Source: Amborella trichopoda
Taxonomy: Eukaryota > Streptophyta > Magnoliopsida > Amborellales > Amborellaceae
Direction: 5' to 3'
Assembly (NCBI RefSeq): GCF_000471905.2
Contig: NW_006496807.1
Span: forward strand, 1,962,698-2,026,697
DNA length: 64,000 bases
The position numbers and the translations under genes were made by a program. Every line of letters starts with the position of its first letter. The stretch's first letter is position 1. The notes under the pieces are model-generated. The model searched no databases and was not told the DNA's origin. It saw only the letters and a program-made list of their open reading frames with translations. Below, one piece after another: positions 1-12,707 of the stretch.

Positions 1-498
1 CCCCCACTTGATGGGCCAGGCGGCCCGGGCTGAAGGGCCTGCTTTGGCTGACGCCATGCCTTTTTTTACTGGGCCAAGCCTAAGGAACTCGATGCCACTG
101 ATTTCATCTCTTTGTGAGAGCTTCCAAATGCCCATTTGGACGCTTTTGACCTTGAGGGGATTTTGAGGTCAAGGCTAGTGAAAGGGTAATGGTCATCCGT
201 TTGCCCTGTTCTTTGACCTTGGGGCCTTTGAACTTCTCCAAAATGACCTTTTTCCTCCTAGTGGATCTCCTTGGAATAGAGCATTTCTAGGGAGTTATGG
301 GGGAAATGGTAATTATAACCTTTTTACATGGGAATAAAAGAGTGGAAGGGGCTTCATCTTCCCCATTCCCTCCCATTTTTTATTTCTAGAGAGAGAAAGT
401 AAGGGAAATATCTCTTTGGAGTGAGAAAGTATGTTTTAGAAGAAGGGCTTTGAGCTTGTGGTAAGCTATGGCAAGTTCCTCTCATCCTCCGAAGCAAG

Positions 499-1238
499 GT
501 AACAAATCCAATTTTTTCTTCGTGCTTTCTTTGATGCTTTATCTTCCATTTCTTGCATACCCCATAATTCTTTATGCATGAATATTCATTTCCATGCATA
601 GTCTAACTCTTTTATGCATTGATACTTTTGAGCACAGTCTTGACTTTTTAAGCCTGGTTATACATCTTTGAGCATAGTCTTGCATCCTTGAACATCCTCT
701 TGTACCTTTGAACATCTTTTTGGCATCTTTGAGCATGGCCATATATAGTTATACCTTATTTAGCATCTTATTAAGCCTTTGGGCATCTCTTTGGCATCGT
801 CTTGAATTTTCATGCATTTCTGAGCATAGTCTTACATGTTTTATCATAGTCATGCATGGTTATGCATAATTATGCATTTTTTAGCAAAATTATGCATGGT
901 TATGCATTTTGTTTTTAGCATAGTTATGCATAATTTGACACTTTTGAGCATCAGTGAGCATTACTATGCATATTTTGTTAATTTTTATGTTAGAAAAGGG
1001 GGCTCTTCAGAGTCATATTTTCTCGATGGGTTGACCCATAGATTCGTGACTTCTTGAATCTCTTGGGTAACTTGGATTAGCCGTGCAGTTTTCAGTACAT
1101 CTCCTGCATACAGAGGAGATGATGTCGAAATTTTATCCGGTTCCTGATGCCATTTACTTTCTCTCTTGAAGTATGGGTTTTCCTGGGCTTCTTTCCTTGT
1201 TCATGTCTCACTCTTCTCTTGAACTTCTTTCTATGTAG
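499..1238 (+). other. Putative intron of antisense accessory frame 1
   Basis: A GT at 499-500 after GAAGCAAG and an AG at 1237-1238 after a pyrimidine-rich ctttctatgt. The ATG at 468 opens MASSS, which matches the MASSS start of the second PMD frame at 12708. The interval is filled with the atgcat-type repeat (about 560-970). Confidence 0.5.
560..970. repeat. AT-rich degenerate repeat (ttatgcat / gagcatagt)
   Basis: Short words such as gagcatagtcttgcat and atgcatggttatgcat recur at roughly 12-30 bp spacing. A related, reverse-oriented tract is at 57.77-58.0 kb next to the third PMD frame, so it belongs to the element. Confidence 0.65.
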
Positions 1239-4200
1239 TGAAAATTCGTAATGTGAAGCACCTACCGCGCTCTGAAGAGTTAGGAACTGATACTTATACC
1301 GGTGTCGCCTTTACCAAGAGTTCATCAATTAGAACTCTTAAGCCCATTTGCGACTTGGAGAGGCCTTTAAGTGTCACCTATGTGGTGATGATGCTGGATT
1401 TTATCTTTATGAGACTAAGGATGGCGAGTTAGTGATGCAAGACGATGGCATGCCAATATTCCATTCTCTTCACCAAAATAACGATTCCAACTTATAGACC
1501 TCCCCACTTTAGGGAAGAGAATGATGAAGAACAAGGGATTTCCTTGCTCTGCCCAAGGGCTTCGATTTTAAGAAGAGAATCAATACATGCGAGGGTAGAG
1601 TACTTAGACATTTGATGTCCTTCGATCTCATTTTAAGGAACTCAAGTCACGTTCTTTGGCCTCGGCTTGCCAATGCTCGGCTAGCTATTATTATCAATGG
1701 TCCAATACTATGAGAGCTTTGTTTGAAACTTGGACCTATGTGAACAATAGCTGGCTCCTCGATCATGGTAAAGGAGGAATTTGTCTCCTTGATATGCATT
1801 TTACAGGCAGGCTGCCTATGTTAGGGGAGATGTATGAGGAGTTCATCCCCAGCAACGGGGTGATTTTTGGCACTCAACTTATAAATGGCGAGGCACCTCC
1901 CCCTAGTCTTCACGAACTCTTCGAGATTTATTAGCCTTTAGTCTCAGAGAGTGATGAGAACTCGGTAAGCTTTAACGCTTGGCAAGCCTTCTTCCATGGG
2001 AACCACATGGATAAAGAAGAGCTCGACTATAGTGTTATTAGGGATGATGGCACTAAGAAGAAGGAGAATGAGAGTAAAACGCCTGTGATTCTTCCCTAAA
2101 GGCTTGAGAAGGATCACGTGAACTTGGTGGCTTATCATACTCTTTTCTTGTGTCAGTTCGTTCTTCCTGGCTCAAGAGGCAGTCTGATCCGGCCTTGATG
2201 TTTCTTTGTGGCTTGTGAGCTCTTACAAGGGCGTCAGTATGCCCTGGCCCAGCCTGTTCTTTGCACTATATATATCATGGCTTAGGAGCAATTGCTCACG
2301 GCAAGCCAGTGATGGGAGTAGTGAGTCTTTTAATGGGGAGGTTCTTCCAGGTCGGTTTATGACAGCATTCCCCATCCACTATGTCTTTGGCTGGTTCTCA
2401 GCTTACTTTCCAAGGACTGATTTTCCTTACTCCCTTGGGGCATATAAATGCAATGAGAGTCTATCAGGGCGTACTTGTCCTCAGCTGATGAGCATTTCTG
2501 GAAAGAGGGCCATATTACGAGGCCCTGATGAGGCACGACGTCTCCTTGCCGACAATTCCTTCTTTACTCGTGGGAGCCCTTTCCCCATAGGTGGACCCAC
2601 TAATCGTGTCTTTACTGATGATGCCTTTGGTGAGATTTTTTTATGGGGCCACTATTGAGACCTATGCGTCGATGTACCTCTTGAGTGTCAGGGGGTGTAT
2701 CCTGCCTCTCCGAGCTGTTGGTGACAAGAAGCTCGAGGACTATCATCCCCACAGATTTGCACAGTAGCACGGTCTGGACCAGGGGCGCTCCTTGTCTGTG
2801 CTCTTCAAGAAGTGATATGGGAAGAAGGGTTCCTTGTAGGACAAGCATGCTTTGGGCGTGAGATACAAGTCTTGGACAGACAACAACATGAGTATGGCCT
2901 GGGCGACCTGACTTACTCTTCCTGAGATGAGTAAGTTTGTTGTTCCCCATTACAGTCGCATTGGTCACGCCATTGAGGGGTATTGGCAATGGTGGAATAC
3001 CACTAACTGTTTCTATTGGAAGGAGGATCATGCTTGAAAGGCTATCAATGTTGCCTTGAAGTGTGACATGAAACGTGGGAAACGTCTCACCCCTCCCATC
3101 TTCCCTATTATTTTTTGGCCTTATTACCCCATGAAGTGGAGACAAACCAGTATCCCTTGATCGTTAGCTACAGAAAATGCTTCTATCCAATTCCTTTATA
3201 TCAAAGGTGAGATCAAGTCCCTTTTTTATGGTCTTTGCTCTATCTTCCAATGGAACAAGGGTCATGAAGTTTCTAGTCGACAAGGGAGACCCAAGCAAGA
3301 TCTCAATGCATTGATTGGGAGTGGTGCACACTCACCCCCAGCTGCAAAAACTCATTATTGTCATTGCACCAAGGGTGCCTTTGCTAAGTCATGGAATGAA
3401 GCGAGGCAACGAAGAAGGGAAAAGAAGGAGGCATCAGGAAGTTCGGAACCTACTACAACCCCGAAACCTGCGGTTTTCCGAAAGAGTGCTCGATTGAGCA
3501 AAAGGACTTCAAGTCAGGATGCATCTCCTTCTTTGCAGCTTGTTTCAGGTGAGGCGCATGATTTACCTCCAAGACCCAAGAAGAGTGTGAAGAGCAAGGC
3601 TTCCTTTAGCCCAACTCCATTACCGGAAGTGATGTGTTCAGTACATGAGCTAGCCATTCCAGCATACCATAACCCTATCAACTTCTCCTGGTCAGACTTC
3701 TTTCAGCTAGAGTTGTCATTCAGAGATTATCCCTGCCCCCATAATGGAAACAATTGTGTGGTTATAGAAGCAACTAATGGTGGCATGACCAATGCCTTGA
3801 GCACTGACCATGAGGTAGTGCATTGCTCAACCTTCTCATCACCAGGTCAAGCACATTTCACATGCACAATAATTGAAGAAGTGGGCGGCCTTGATAGTGG
3901 TATTGGGTTAATCAGTGTTGTTCATGATACAGATATTGAAGCTCTAAAGGTGCCGAATTCACTTGTTTCAGATACAGAGCCCAAATCTGAGTCAGATTCT
4001 CCTGTGAACCAGTCGTTATTGTTGAAGTCCCCCCTTTAGCTATGGCCAGCTCTTCCTTGACTTCTTCGACACCATGCGCTTCATTAGATTCCAAGGCTGT
4101 AGACTAGCCTTCAGCAACTAAAAGGATGCTCTGTATCTAGTCCTGAAGTCAAGATTCTGACACTTCGTGGCTGTGCAACTGCTTTGAGAAATTTTAACTT

Positions 4201-4769
4201 TGAAAAGGAGACATTTAACAGTTTCGAAGGTCTTTTGAATGACCTAGAACGGTGGAGAGTTGAAGCTCTAAGAAGTGAGTCTGACGTGCAGGAGCTGTGT
4301 GGTACCCAACCGACCGCATTAGAAGATTCCCTTGCCCAATACCAGAGTTTGATGGTTGGGTATAATTAAAAGAAGGCCCTTCTTATTGTGCATCAAAACA
4401 GCTCCAGGCATCAAGACATAGCCCGCCTTGCAGAGTTGAAGGCTTTGAAAGAGGAATTAGCAAAGATGCAAGCCCGTCACATTGAACTGAAGGCCGAGCT
4501 AGACCAATGGAGAGCATATGCCCAGAGTGAATCGCAGGAGATGGAGAAGTTAGATATTGAGATGGAGGCGACCATTGCCTGGTTAGGTCAGCTCACAAAG
4601 GCGGTTTCCACACTCAAGGAGGGTGCAAAGGAATCTTTGGAGCAATTAGAGGCACTGAAGACAAGGATTTGCGATTCCCTTGATGGTTTTAGGGGTTTGC
4701 GAACTCCTTACCATCTAGCTTGCTTTTCTTCTTCTGTCTTTTATTTTGTGGATTTAAGATTGTAACCAC

Positions 4770-5745
4770 AAATTTTGTAATCTTCTTTCTCATGGAATGA
4801 ATGCCCTTTTCCTTTTGTCTTTGTATCACTTGCCTTTCCTGCTTCACGGTTTGCACTTCTCTTTCATCTCTTCATGATTGGCCCTTGTCTCCTCTAGAGG
4901 CGATATGAGATGAATTGGATCCTTCTCCACATAGAAGCATGTTTGGTCTCCATCATGCATGACTTGAACGCCTTTTTAGATTTTCATCCAAGTCTTTAGG
5001 ATATGTATCATTTTTTATTTTCACAAAAACCCCATCAATATTTTTTTGTGGCGATTTTGCCCATGGTTTTTACACCATGTCTTCCTTTTTATATTTTTAC
5101 GCACGATGTCCTTGCAGATTTTCACTGTGCCCATTTTTTTTTTTTTCTCTATTTTTTAAATATTTTACTCGTAATAGAGAATGATACTATCATGACTATC
5201 ATTTCTCTTTTTTCTTTTCTTTTCTTTTGACTTTTTTACTCATGATGCCCTTTCGGATTTTTGTCATGTCCGTCTTTGTAGGGAGGCACTTTTAAGGTCA
5301 TACCGACGTGACCATGGGGAGGTGTGTTTAACGTCATGCCGTCGTGACTGTTGACTTGGTGTATTTTAAAGTCATCTACCAAGACCTAATGGAGGCAAGT
5401 TTAAGGTCGTGCCTTCGAGATTGTAAGATTGGTGTATTTTAAGGTCATCCACCAAAATCTAATGGAGCAAAATTTAGATTCGTGTCTTCGAGACCACAAG
5501 GTTAGTGTATTTTAACGTCATCCACCAAGACCTAATGGAGGCAAGTTTAGGGTCGTACCTTCAAGACCGAGTATTATGCAATTTAACATTGTGACACCAG
5601 GACGTGTGCTATAGTTTAAGGTTGTATAGCTTGGACCAATACCACACAATTTATGGTCATGCAATTTGAACAGTTGTCTATGGAGAATACTTCTTCAAAT
5701 ATCTCCTATTGATTGGGGGCATAGCTTCTTCCTTTTACGATTTGA
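4770..5745. repeat. Spacer between PMD frame 1 and integrase: pyrimidine-rich, then ggtcat minisatellite
   Basis: 4.77-5.28 kb is T/C-rich without coding signal. 5.28-5.70 kb holds repeats of ttaaggtcat...gac type, for example ccaagacctaatggaggcaa. Both parts resemble 9.3-10.7 kb in the same orientation. Confidence 0.65.
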
Positions 5746-6860
5746 CTAGTACGTAAGCTCCATTAGGAAAGGCCTTTTTTTAACCGCAAATAGCCCCTCC
5801 CATTTTGGTTCAAATTTCCCTTTAGTGCAATCATGAGTTATAATAGTTCTTCTTACACGAACAAATGATCGTACCTGAATTGATTTATCAAAAGCTCGTT
5901 GCATACGGCTTCGATAAATTTCGAAACTTTGTTTGTGCTTGCAACCTCTTCTCATCAAGTGCATCAAGTTCTTAATAACAAATGGTCGCTTGCTCCTTGT
6001 CAGTCATCCCATGATGGATGGCTACTCAGAGTGAGGGTAATGGAATTTCCAAGGGTAGGACAACATCACCCCCATATACCAAAGAATATAATGTGGACTG
6101 AGTTAGACCTCGCATTGTGATACGATAAGCCCATAAAACTTTAGGAAGCTTCTCATGTCATTCTCTCTTTGATCAAAAAACAGACTTATGTAGGGCATCA
6201 CAGAGTTCTATTGAAAGCTTCGGCCAGACCATTAGCTCTAGGGTGGTACATGGTCGACTACTTCCATTGAAAACCAAACTGATTAAGCAAATGGTGTATA
6301 TGATGACTGCAAAATTGTGGACCATTATCTGAAGTGATCCGGTCAGGTATATCGAATCTAAACATGATGGAGTGACAAATAAAGTAGGCCACTGTAAGCC
6401 CAGAACTTTTCTTAGGAGGAATACCTTCAGCCCACTTAGAAAAATGATCAGTGGCAGCAAGGATAAACACATGCCCTAAAGATGATGGAAGATCTATGGA
6501 ACCCACGATATTCATACCTGACTGTGTAAATGGTCATGCTGCCACTGTCAGGTGAAGAGGCTTAGGAGCTTGATGAATGAACCTCACATGAATTTGGAAA
6601 ACTGAGCACTTCCTTGCAAAGATGAGAGAATCGGCGATCATAGTTGGTCAATAATAACCTATCCTCATGATCTGATCATAAAGCTTGGGTCCAGATTGGT
6701 GCAACCCACAAACTCCAATATGAATTTCTTTGAGTACCCGATTCTCCTCTTTTTGGTCAAGGCATTTGAGCAGCATATTGTTAAAAAAGAGTCGAAACAA
6801 GATACCATCAAGACACACATATAGTGTGGATGTCCTTCAGATCTTATTACGTTCAATGGG
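5746..6860 (-). mobile_element. Integrase region of the left gypsy piece
   Basis: A zinc-binding-like segment (6.7-6.6 kb) precedes the catalytic core, which shows GHVFILAATDHFSKWAE and DIPDRITSDNGPQF. These supply the first two acidic residues of the DDE core. Fossil, broken. Confidence 0.88.
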
Positions 6861-7073
6861 ATGGTCAGGGAGGTGATTGTGCTCCAAGTAATCCTTTATA
6901 GGGGTCCGCTAATCTGTGACCTATTCTATCTCTATGCATAAGAGGACTTGAGATTACGGATCTTCATCTGTCGTCTCAGTTATGCGAGATTTTTTGGAAC
7001 TGCTTGAAGCTTCCAGGGCCCTTTTAGCTACATTCAGTGCCTCAAAAGGATAAGGTGGGCATTCGTCGAACAA

Positions 7074-8048
7074 CTATTGTTCATCATCATTATTGATTTC
7101 ATAAACAAAGTCAACACACCTCCATTCAGCCATCCATATTGGTGTCAGCTCCTTTAGTGGGATTTGAATAGTTTCTCCTAACTTGGCGAGTGTGTCAGCT
7201 TGTGAATTAAGCCTTCGCGGGACAAGCCCTAGGGCAACTTCTTTGAATTCTACCATCTAGGTCTTAGCAGTATTGAAGTAGGGTTTGAGACTGTCTTTTC
7301 TGACATCATACACCCCTTTAAGCTACCTTATGACCAATTTAGATTGACCATAAATGATCAGGCATTTCCAGTTCATGTGGGAAGCAATTTCCAAGCCTAT
7401 GACGAGCATTTGATATTCAACTTCGTAATGGGATTCTATATCTTGGAGAGAGAATGATAATGGGACGAGACCATCATCGGGGGTGGTCACGACCTTGTTC
7501 AGACTGAAAGGCCCTGTCAAAATTCATCTTCCAATCACATGAAGCTTCAGTGTGAAATACTTTGGCATTTGAAAGGTCATCATATATGGGAGAATTAGCA
7601 GGTGGGGGATGTGCAGCCAAAAACCCTGCAAGTGCTTGTCCTTTGACAACTTTTTACGACACATAGGTTATGTCAAACTCCATGAGGAGTAGTGACCATT
7701 TCGCAAGGTAGCCCGATAGACTGGAACAAGACAAGAGAAACTTGATAAGGTCTATTTGTGAGATGAGCTGAACCAGGTGTGAGCTTTTGAACTGTGACTA
7801 TCAAGGATACGCACATCTTTTCAATGGCAGAGTAATTCCCCTCATCTCCTTACATTCTCCGACAAGGTTGTCTCTTTTCCTTCCTCATTGTTTTGAGCAA
7901 GCAAAGCACTGAGTGACTCCTCCAATGCATTCACGTATAGAATGAGGGGTTTCCCAAGGTTTGGAGCAAAGAGAAAATAGGGTTTTAAAAGGTAAGTCTC
8001 GATGTCTTTAAAGGCTATTTGACATGCTTCATCCCACTCAAAAGGCAC
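7074..8048 (-). mobile_element. Dual RNase H region of the left gypsy piece
   Basis: First domain: FEWDEACQIAFKDIETYL and LILYVNALE. Second (archaeal-like) domain: YEVEYQMLVIGLEIA with LIIYGQSKLVI, then VPRRLNSQADTLAKLG. Two RNase H domains in one pol point to the Tat lineage. Fossil, broken. Confidence 0.85.
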
Positions 8049-8199
8049 ATCTTTCTTTAACAGGCTGGTAAAGGCCTTACACCATCCTGAAATATTTGAG
8101 ATGAATCTCTAGATATAGGCAAGTTTGCCATGAAGAGATATAAGCTCTCACAGATTCCTCGAAGACGACATCTCTTGAATAGCTTTAATCTTGACAGGT

Positions 8200-8920
8200 T
8201 TGATGTCCAAGCCTCGATACTTGACAACAAATATTAAGAACTTCCCTGAAAATATGCCACAGGCACACCTTAAGGGGTTCATCTTGAGTTGATGAAGAAG
8301 AAGTCTTTCAAAGACTTTCTCAAGACTCTGGATGTGGCTATGAGATCATCTACGTAACATTCCACTTCTTCGTGCAGTATATCTTTGATTATAGTGGTCA
8401 TGTCCCTTTGACGGGTGGCTCCCACATTCTTAAAACCAAATGGCATCACTGTATAATAGCAAACCCCCTTGGAAGTCAAGAAGGCTGTAGACTTTTCATT
8501 TTCAGTGGCCATCCTTATTTGGTTATACCCCCAGTAACCATCCATGAAAGAGAAGGCTTGACAATTATTCGCGAGTCAATAAATATTTCAGTGAACGGAA
8601 GTGGAAAGTCATCTTTTGGACAAGCCACATTTAAATTACGAAAGTCAATGCAGACTCAGATTTGACCATTCTTCTTCTTGATTAGTACAACATTAGCCAA
8701 CCAGTTTAGGTTTTTTACTTCTTTGATGAAATTAGCCGCCTTAAACTCGATCTGTATTTCAAGATTGGCTCGGAACCTCCTTAACTTGCTCTTTACAAGT
8801 TTGAACGATGGGTCAATCCGAAGCCGGTAAACTGCTACTTAAGAGTCGAGCCCAGTCATCTCTTGGTAAATCAAGGCTAAGAAATCCTGATTGACTCGCA
8901 ACAATGTAGTATACTCCTCT
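8200..8920 (-). mobile_element. Reverse transcriptase region of the left gypsy piece
   Basis: Seen on the minus strand: an ANVVLIKKKNGQI-type palm start, NLNVACPKDDFPLPF, the segment MDGYWGYNQIRMA, MPFGFKN and the catalytic YVDD box. All are diagnostic for Ty3/gypsy RT. Fossil, broken. Confidence 0.9.
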
Positions 8921-9299
8921 TCAGGGGGTATAATGGCTAAAACGAAGATGGCCTCGGGTCAGCTTCATCACCCATGTTTACCTCTTCCAAGTCGTCAGCT
9001 ATAGCTTTCCCACCATCTTCTAAAACTTCTGATTTTTCTTTCAAGGGTTGATTTGGGAATGGGAGCTTCCGGGGTTACATGATCAGGAGCACGAACGTCT
9101 TCAACCAACTTATGAAATAAGGAATCAAACTCTGGAGCAATGCTTTGATGTGGTGGTGGTGAGTCATCAATGACTACATCACCATTTTTCGTGAACTCTT
9201 CTAGAATAGGCTTGAATCCCCAGCATTGAAACAGGTCATGCCCTTTCATCTGGTGATACGAGCACTATAATCTTTATAGGCCTCCTTTAAATTTTCCTT

Positions 9300-10110
9300 G
9301 AAGCTCATATTGTTGCAGCCCTGGTATTGTGACACCAGGGATTTTTCTTTTTGAGTGTGGGTTGAAGCCACCTGTTGAGGTGGATGCTACATTAACATGT
9401 TTATGGGTCCAAGCATCCTTTGCGGATATTCACTTGAACTTGGGAAGCGGTTCCGTAGAGACGGTTTTCACCAATTTCTTTTTATTTGGGAGTTCTTTTA
9501 CCCATGACTTTTTTTACCATGTCCACCCTTATTCTTCCACTTTTACTCACGGTGCCCTTTTGGTTTTTCACCGTGCCTGGGTTTTTATTTTCATACAACT
9601 CTTTTGCTCATGGTTTCGTGACCATGCCCGTCCGTCATTTTTACTCATGGCGTTCCCTTGTTAAGGTATACACCATACCTGTTATTTTTTGTGAAGGCAC
9701 ATTTGAGGTCATACCTTCGGGACCTGTGCAAAGCCTTTTAACGTCATGCGGTCAGGACGTGTACTCTAGTTTAGGGTCATATAGCTGGACCGTGGTGGAG
9801 ATGAATGGCAGGCTCTGGAGGCCATAGAGTGAGTATGGTAGTGGTTTTCGCTCACTTTTGGGGAGATTACATGAGGCTTCCTATGAAAGATGGATGATGT
9901 GTGAAAGGTGGGTGAAAAATGGTGACCCATTAGCTTATGAAGGGTATAGGTGACAGGATGGTTCGCCGTTTTGTGATCATGGGTGAGACTCATTGGGGAA
10001 TGATGAAGGATGATGAAGTGAATGGACTCACAGGGGAGGTAGTGCACATGCATGGGTCAGTTAAGGAAGATGTGCATGAAGATGCACGTAAAAAGGTGTG
10101 CGCACGTACG
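9300..10110. repeat. Second copy of the pyrimidine-rich element spacer
   Basis: 9.33-9.80 kb repeats the ccatgnc...ttttcac pattern and the ggtcata/aggacgtgtact words of 5.0-5.7 kb. 9.80-10.11 kb is purine-rich (gatgatgaag) with no coding support. Confidence 0.6.
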
Positions 10111-10114
10111 TAGG

Positions 10115-10680
10115 GGTGAGTTTATGGTCATAGCTCCGAGACCTGTGCAAAGTAGTTTATCATCATGCGTTCAGGACGTGCACTATGGTTTATGATCATA
10201 TAGCTTGGATCGTAATTATACAGTTTAAAGTCATGCAATTAGAACCATGCGGTTTAAGGTTGTGCAACTAGACCTCCACTACAGTTTACGGTCGTATAGT
10301 TTAGATCGTGGTGCTGAGCCTTTTAATGTCATGCAGTTAGGACGTGTACTATAGTTTTAGGGTCATACAGCTAGACCATAGCTATGCAGTTTTAAAGTCA
10401 TGCAGCTAGGACCATGCAGTTTAAGGTCGTGCAACTAGTCCTCCGCTATAGTTTAAGGTCATATAGTTTGGACAATGATGGTGAGCCTTTTAACGTCATA
10501 CGACTAGGACGTGTACTATAGTTTTAGGGTCATACAACTAGACCATAGCTATGCAATTTTAAAGTCATGCAGCTAAGACCATGCAGTTTAAGGTCGTGCA
10601 ACTATACCTATGCTACAGTTTAAGGTCATATAGTTTGGACCATGGTGTTTAGGGTCGTGCAACTAGAACATTGTGTGGGT
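10115..10680. repeat. Higher-order minisatellite, about 170-bp period made of about 28-bp monomers
   Basis: gagccttttaa(t/c)gtcat recurs at about 10316 and 10485, giving a 169-bp period. Each unit is made of monomers like tttaaggtcatgcaactagg. Many monomers are imperfect dyads (ggtc...gacc). Confidence 0.75.
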
Positions 10681-11099
10681 CACCAGGAATAGGTCTGTGG
10701 ATGGCAATCCGACTCCCTAGGAATAAAATAGTTAAGGCCATTCACAAGCAAAGGGCTCAAATGGAGATGGTGGCCCAACGAGGGATGGCGAACGGAGGCG
10801 AACTTCACTAGAGATTAGGAGACAAATGTGGGTCTTTTATATCCTTGAATACAAAATAAATAAGTGAGGCACCATTGGAGGTTGCAGCAACAAAAATGAC
10901 CCTAACTCCACTAGGGATAACAAGTTGTAATATGAGTATGACTCTCCTATTGGGGATGAGAAGTCATGACCTGAGTTTGAACGACCTAGGTACCACTTTG
11001 CTGGTGATAATAGGTCAAAGTCAAGGTACCACTTTACTGGGGATAATAATAATAAGACACACATGGCTTCTGCATGGGGTGTGTGACAATAGACTGTTT

Positions 11100-12650
11100 A
11101 GAACGCAGTCGGCACCGAGCGCAGCGACCATTACTTCTTTTGAGTGCTAAGCCGACGATGAGTCTTCGAAATGCAACCGGCGCTGAAAACGACCAACACT
11201 GCTTCTTAACAACCCAGCCGGCGCTGAATTTGTTAAAAACACAGTTGGCACTTAGGACGGCCCGTGCTATCACGTGAGCACGGTCGACGCTAAGTTGCTG
11301 AGCATGTAGCCGGCGCTAGGGTTGTTGAAACACAACCGATACTAAGCATTGGCAAATATAGCTGGCAGTAGGTGTTGGTAGGCACAGCCGGTGCTAGACT
11401 TTCTGAAGACACGGCCGACGCCCACCAAAAACACATAGTCGGCACTAGATGACTTCGACCGTGTAGCCGACGTTAAGTATGGATTAATATTCAGGCCATG
11501 ACCCAAGCCCAACCCGATCCTAGTCTGTGTTGCGTGGCATTTTAATGAGGTGGCAATGAGACTGAGCCCGAGGCTCGAGTCAAAACCTGACCCGGTCCGA
11601 CCATCCACGTTTGACCTTCCTGGACATGGTTGGAATTCCCCTTTTATGAGGGACATTTAGAGGGAAACCCCCCATTTTTCCCATTTTTCACCAGAGGGTT
11701 TAAAAAAAAAAACTTGGGGTAAAGCTTTTTAGCAGTGAGAAGCAGGCAACCAGGGTTTTCGACTGAGGGTTTGCAGAAGTTTTGCCAGCAAACAGAGAAG
11801 GTTCCAGCAAGTCTAACAGGGATTTTGCCAGAATTTATGAACTTACAGGGACTTGCAATGAGTGCAGTGAAGCTATCGGGGAGTTTCGTCGTGAATTTCG
11901 AGAGTAGAAGAGGCGACGGAAGAAGGAGACAAGAGTTGCAGCAGCAGGTTGTGCGGGGCTTTCCGCAGGCTCTAGCGGTTTTCCAGCGAGAGAACGTGGT
12001 TTTTCTGGCAACTTGGGGGAGTTGCAGATAATTTCCAGCGGTTTTGGTGACTTTCCGGCCAAGATGCAAGCAGGGAGAGTCTCATAGTGGGTTTTCAGTG
12101 AAAGACCGAAGGGCACAAGGAAAACGGACCGTTGCTGAAGCCGAACGGCTGTAGGGAAGGCGATGGTTGTCATTCGCTCGTGTGTTAGGCGGTGCAGAAG
12201 GACGTGGCGACGGTTGTGAGGCGGCGTAGTAGGGCTCGAGGTGTCACACGTAGAATCTGTGGCACGTGTGAGAGGTTTGAACACGGCTAGCACTAGATGT
12301 TTGCAAACACAGTCGGTGCTAGGAATTAGCAAGCACAACCGGCGTTAGGCCTTGGTAGACACAACCAGCGCTAAGGTTTAAGTGCTCAGCCGACGTTAAA
12401 GTTTAACAGACACAGTCGACACAAAGGGTTAACGAATACAGCCGGCGTTAAGCTTTGAGTGCACAGCAGGCGCTAAGTGTTAGGGGACACAACTGGCGCT
12501 AAGGTTTGAGTGCTCAGCCGGTGCTAAAGTTTAGCGGACACAACTGACGCTAAGGATTAATGGACACAGCCGAAGTTAAGCTTTGAGTGCACAGCTGGCA
12601 CTAAGCGTTAGCGGACACAGCCGGAGCTAAGCTTTGAATGCAGAGTCGGC
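11100..12650. repeat. Dispersed/tandem repeat with core cacagccggcgctaag
   Basis: The core recurs many times, densest at 11.1-11.48 and 12.28-12.65 kb, spaced about 30 bp, with variants acagtcgacgctaag and cacaactggcgctaag. 11.48-12.28 kb between the two clusters is GC-rich with no supported gene. The same core reappears at 22.69-22.88 kb. Confidence 0.75.
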
Positions 12651-12707
12651 AATGATCCAGTGCCTTAACAATTTTGATTTGGGAGTAAACCACTAAGCCC
12701 TTTTATA

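Larger units (their letters stand above)
468..4765 (+). mobile_element. Antisense accessory frame 1: plant mobile domain plus coiled coil
   Basis: Runs opposite to the gypsy pol. The PMD-like part (1.24-2.7 kb) includes LLDMHFTGRLPMLGEMYEEF and FPIHYVFGWFSAYF. A basic, Ser/Pro-rich stretch (3.3-3.6 kb, RRREKKEASGS, KKSVKSKASFS) looks like a nuclear-targeting linker. A Leu/Glu-rich coiled coil follows (4.18-4.7 kb, ELKALKEELAKMQARH). PMD frames on the antisense strand downstream of pol are known in some plant Tat-lineage elements. A TATA-like ataaaag lies at 334-340, and a 740-bp GT-AG intron (499-1238) after a short first exon is plausible. Broken; function unknown. Confidence 0.75.
1..9300 (-). 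mobile_element. Ty3/gypsy Tat-type element, left piece: RT, two RNase H, integrase, antisense PMD frame
   Basis: On the minus strand the order RT (about 8920-8200), RNase H (about 8050-7700), second RNase H (about 7520-7074) and integrase (about 6860-5750) is that of Tat-lineage elements, whose hallmark is the dual RNase H. Beyond integrase, on the other strand, lies a PMD/coiled-coil frame. An LTR would be expected off the left edge. Gag and protease are not seen in this piece. It is broken, with ten or more disruptions by eye, and old. Confidence 0.85.

Noticed and set aside
3912-4094. Short minus-strand frame within the PMD frame
   Set aside because: Shadow of the plus-strand frame; no homology recognised.
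9329-9827. Phe/His-rich frames as membrane proteins
   Set aside because: T/C-rich spacer repeated at 5.0-5.3 kb without conservation of the frame.
11735-12338. Overlapping frames on both strands at 11.7-12.3 kb
   Set aside because: GC-rich stretch between two repeat clusters; mutually overlapping frames and no family resemblance.
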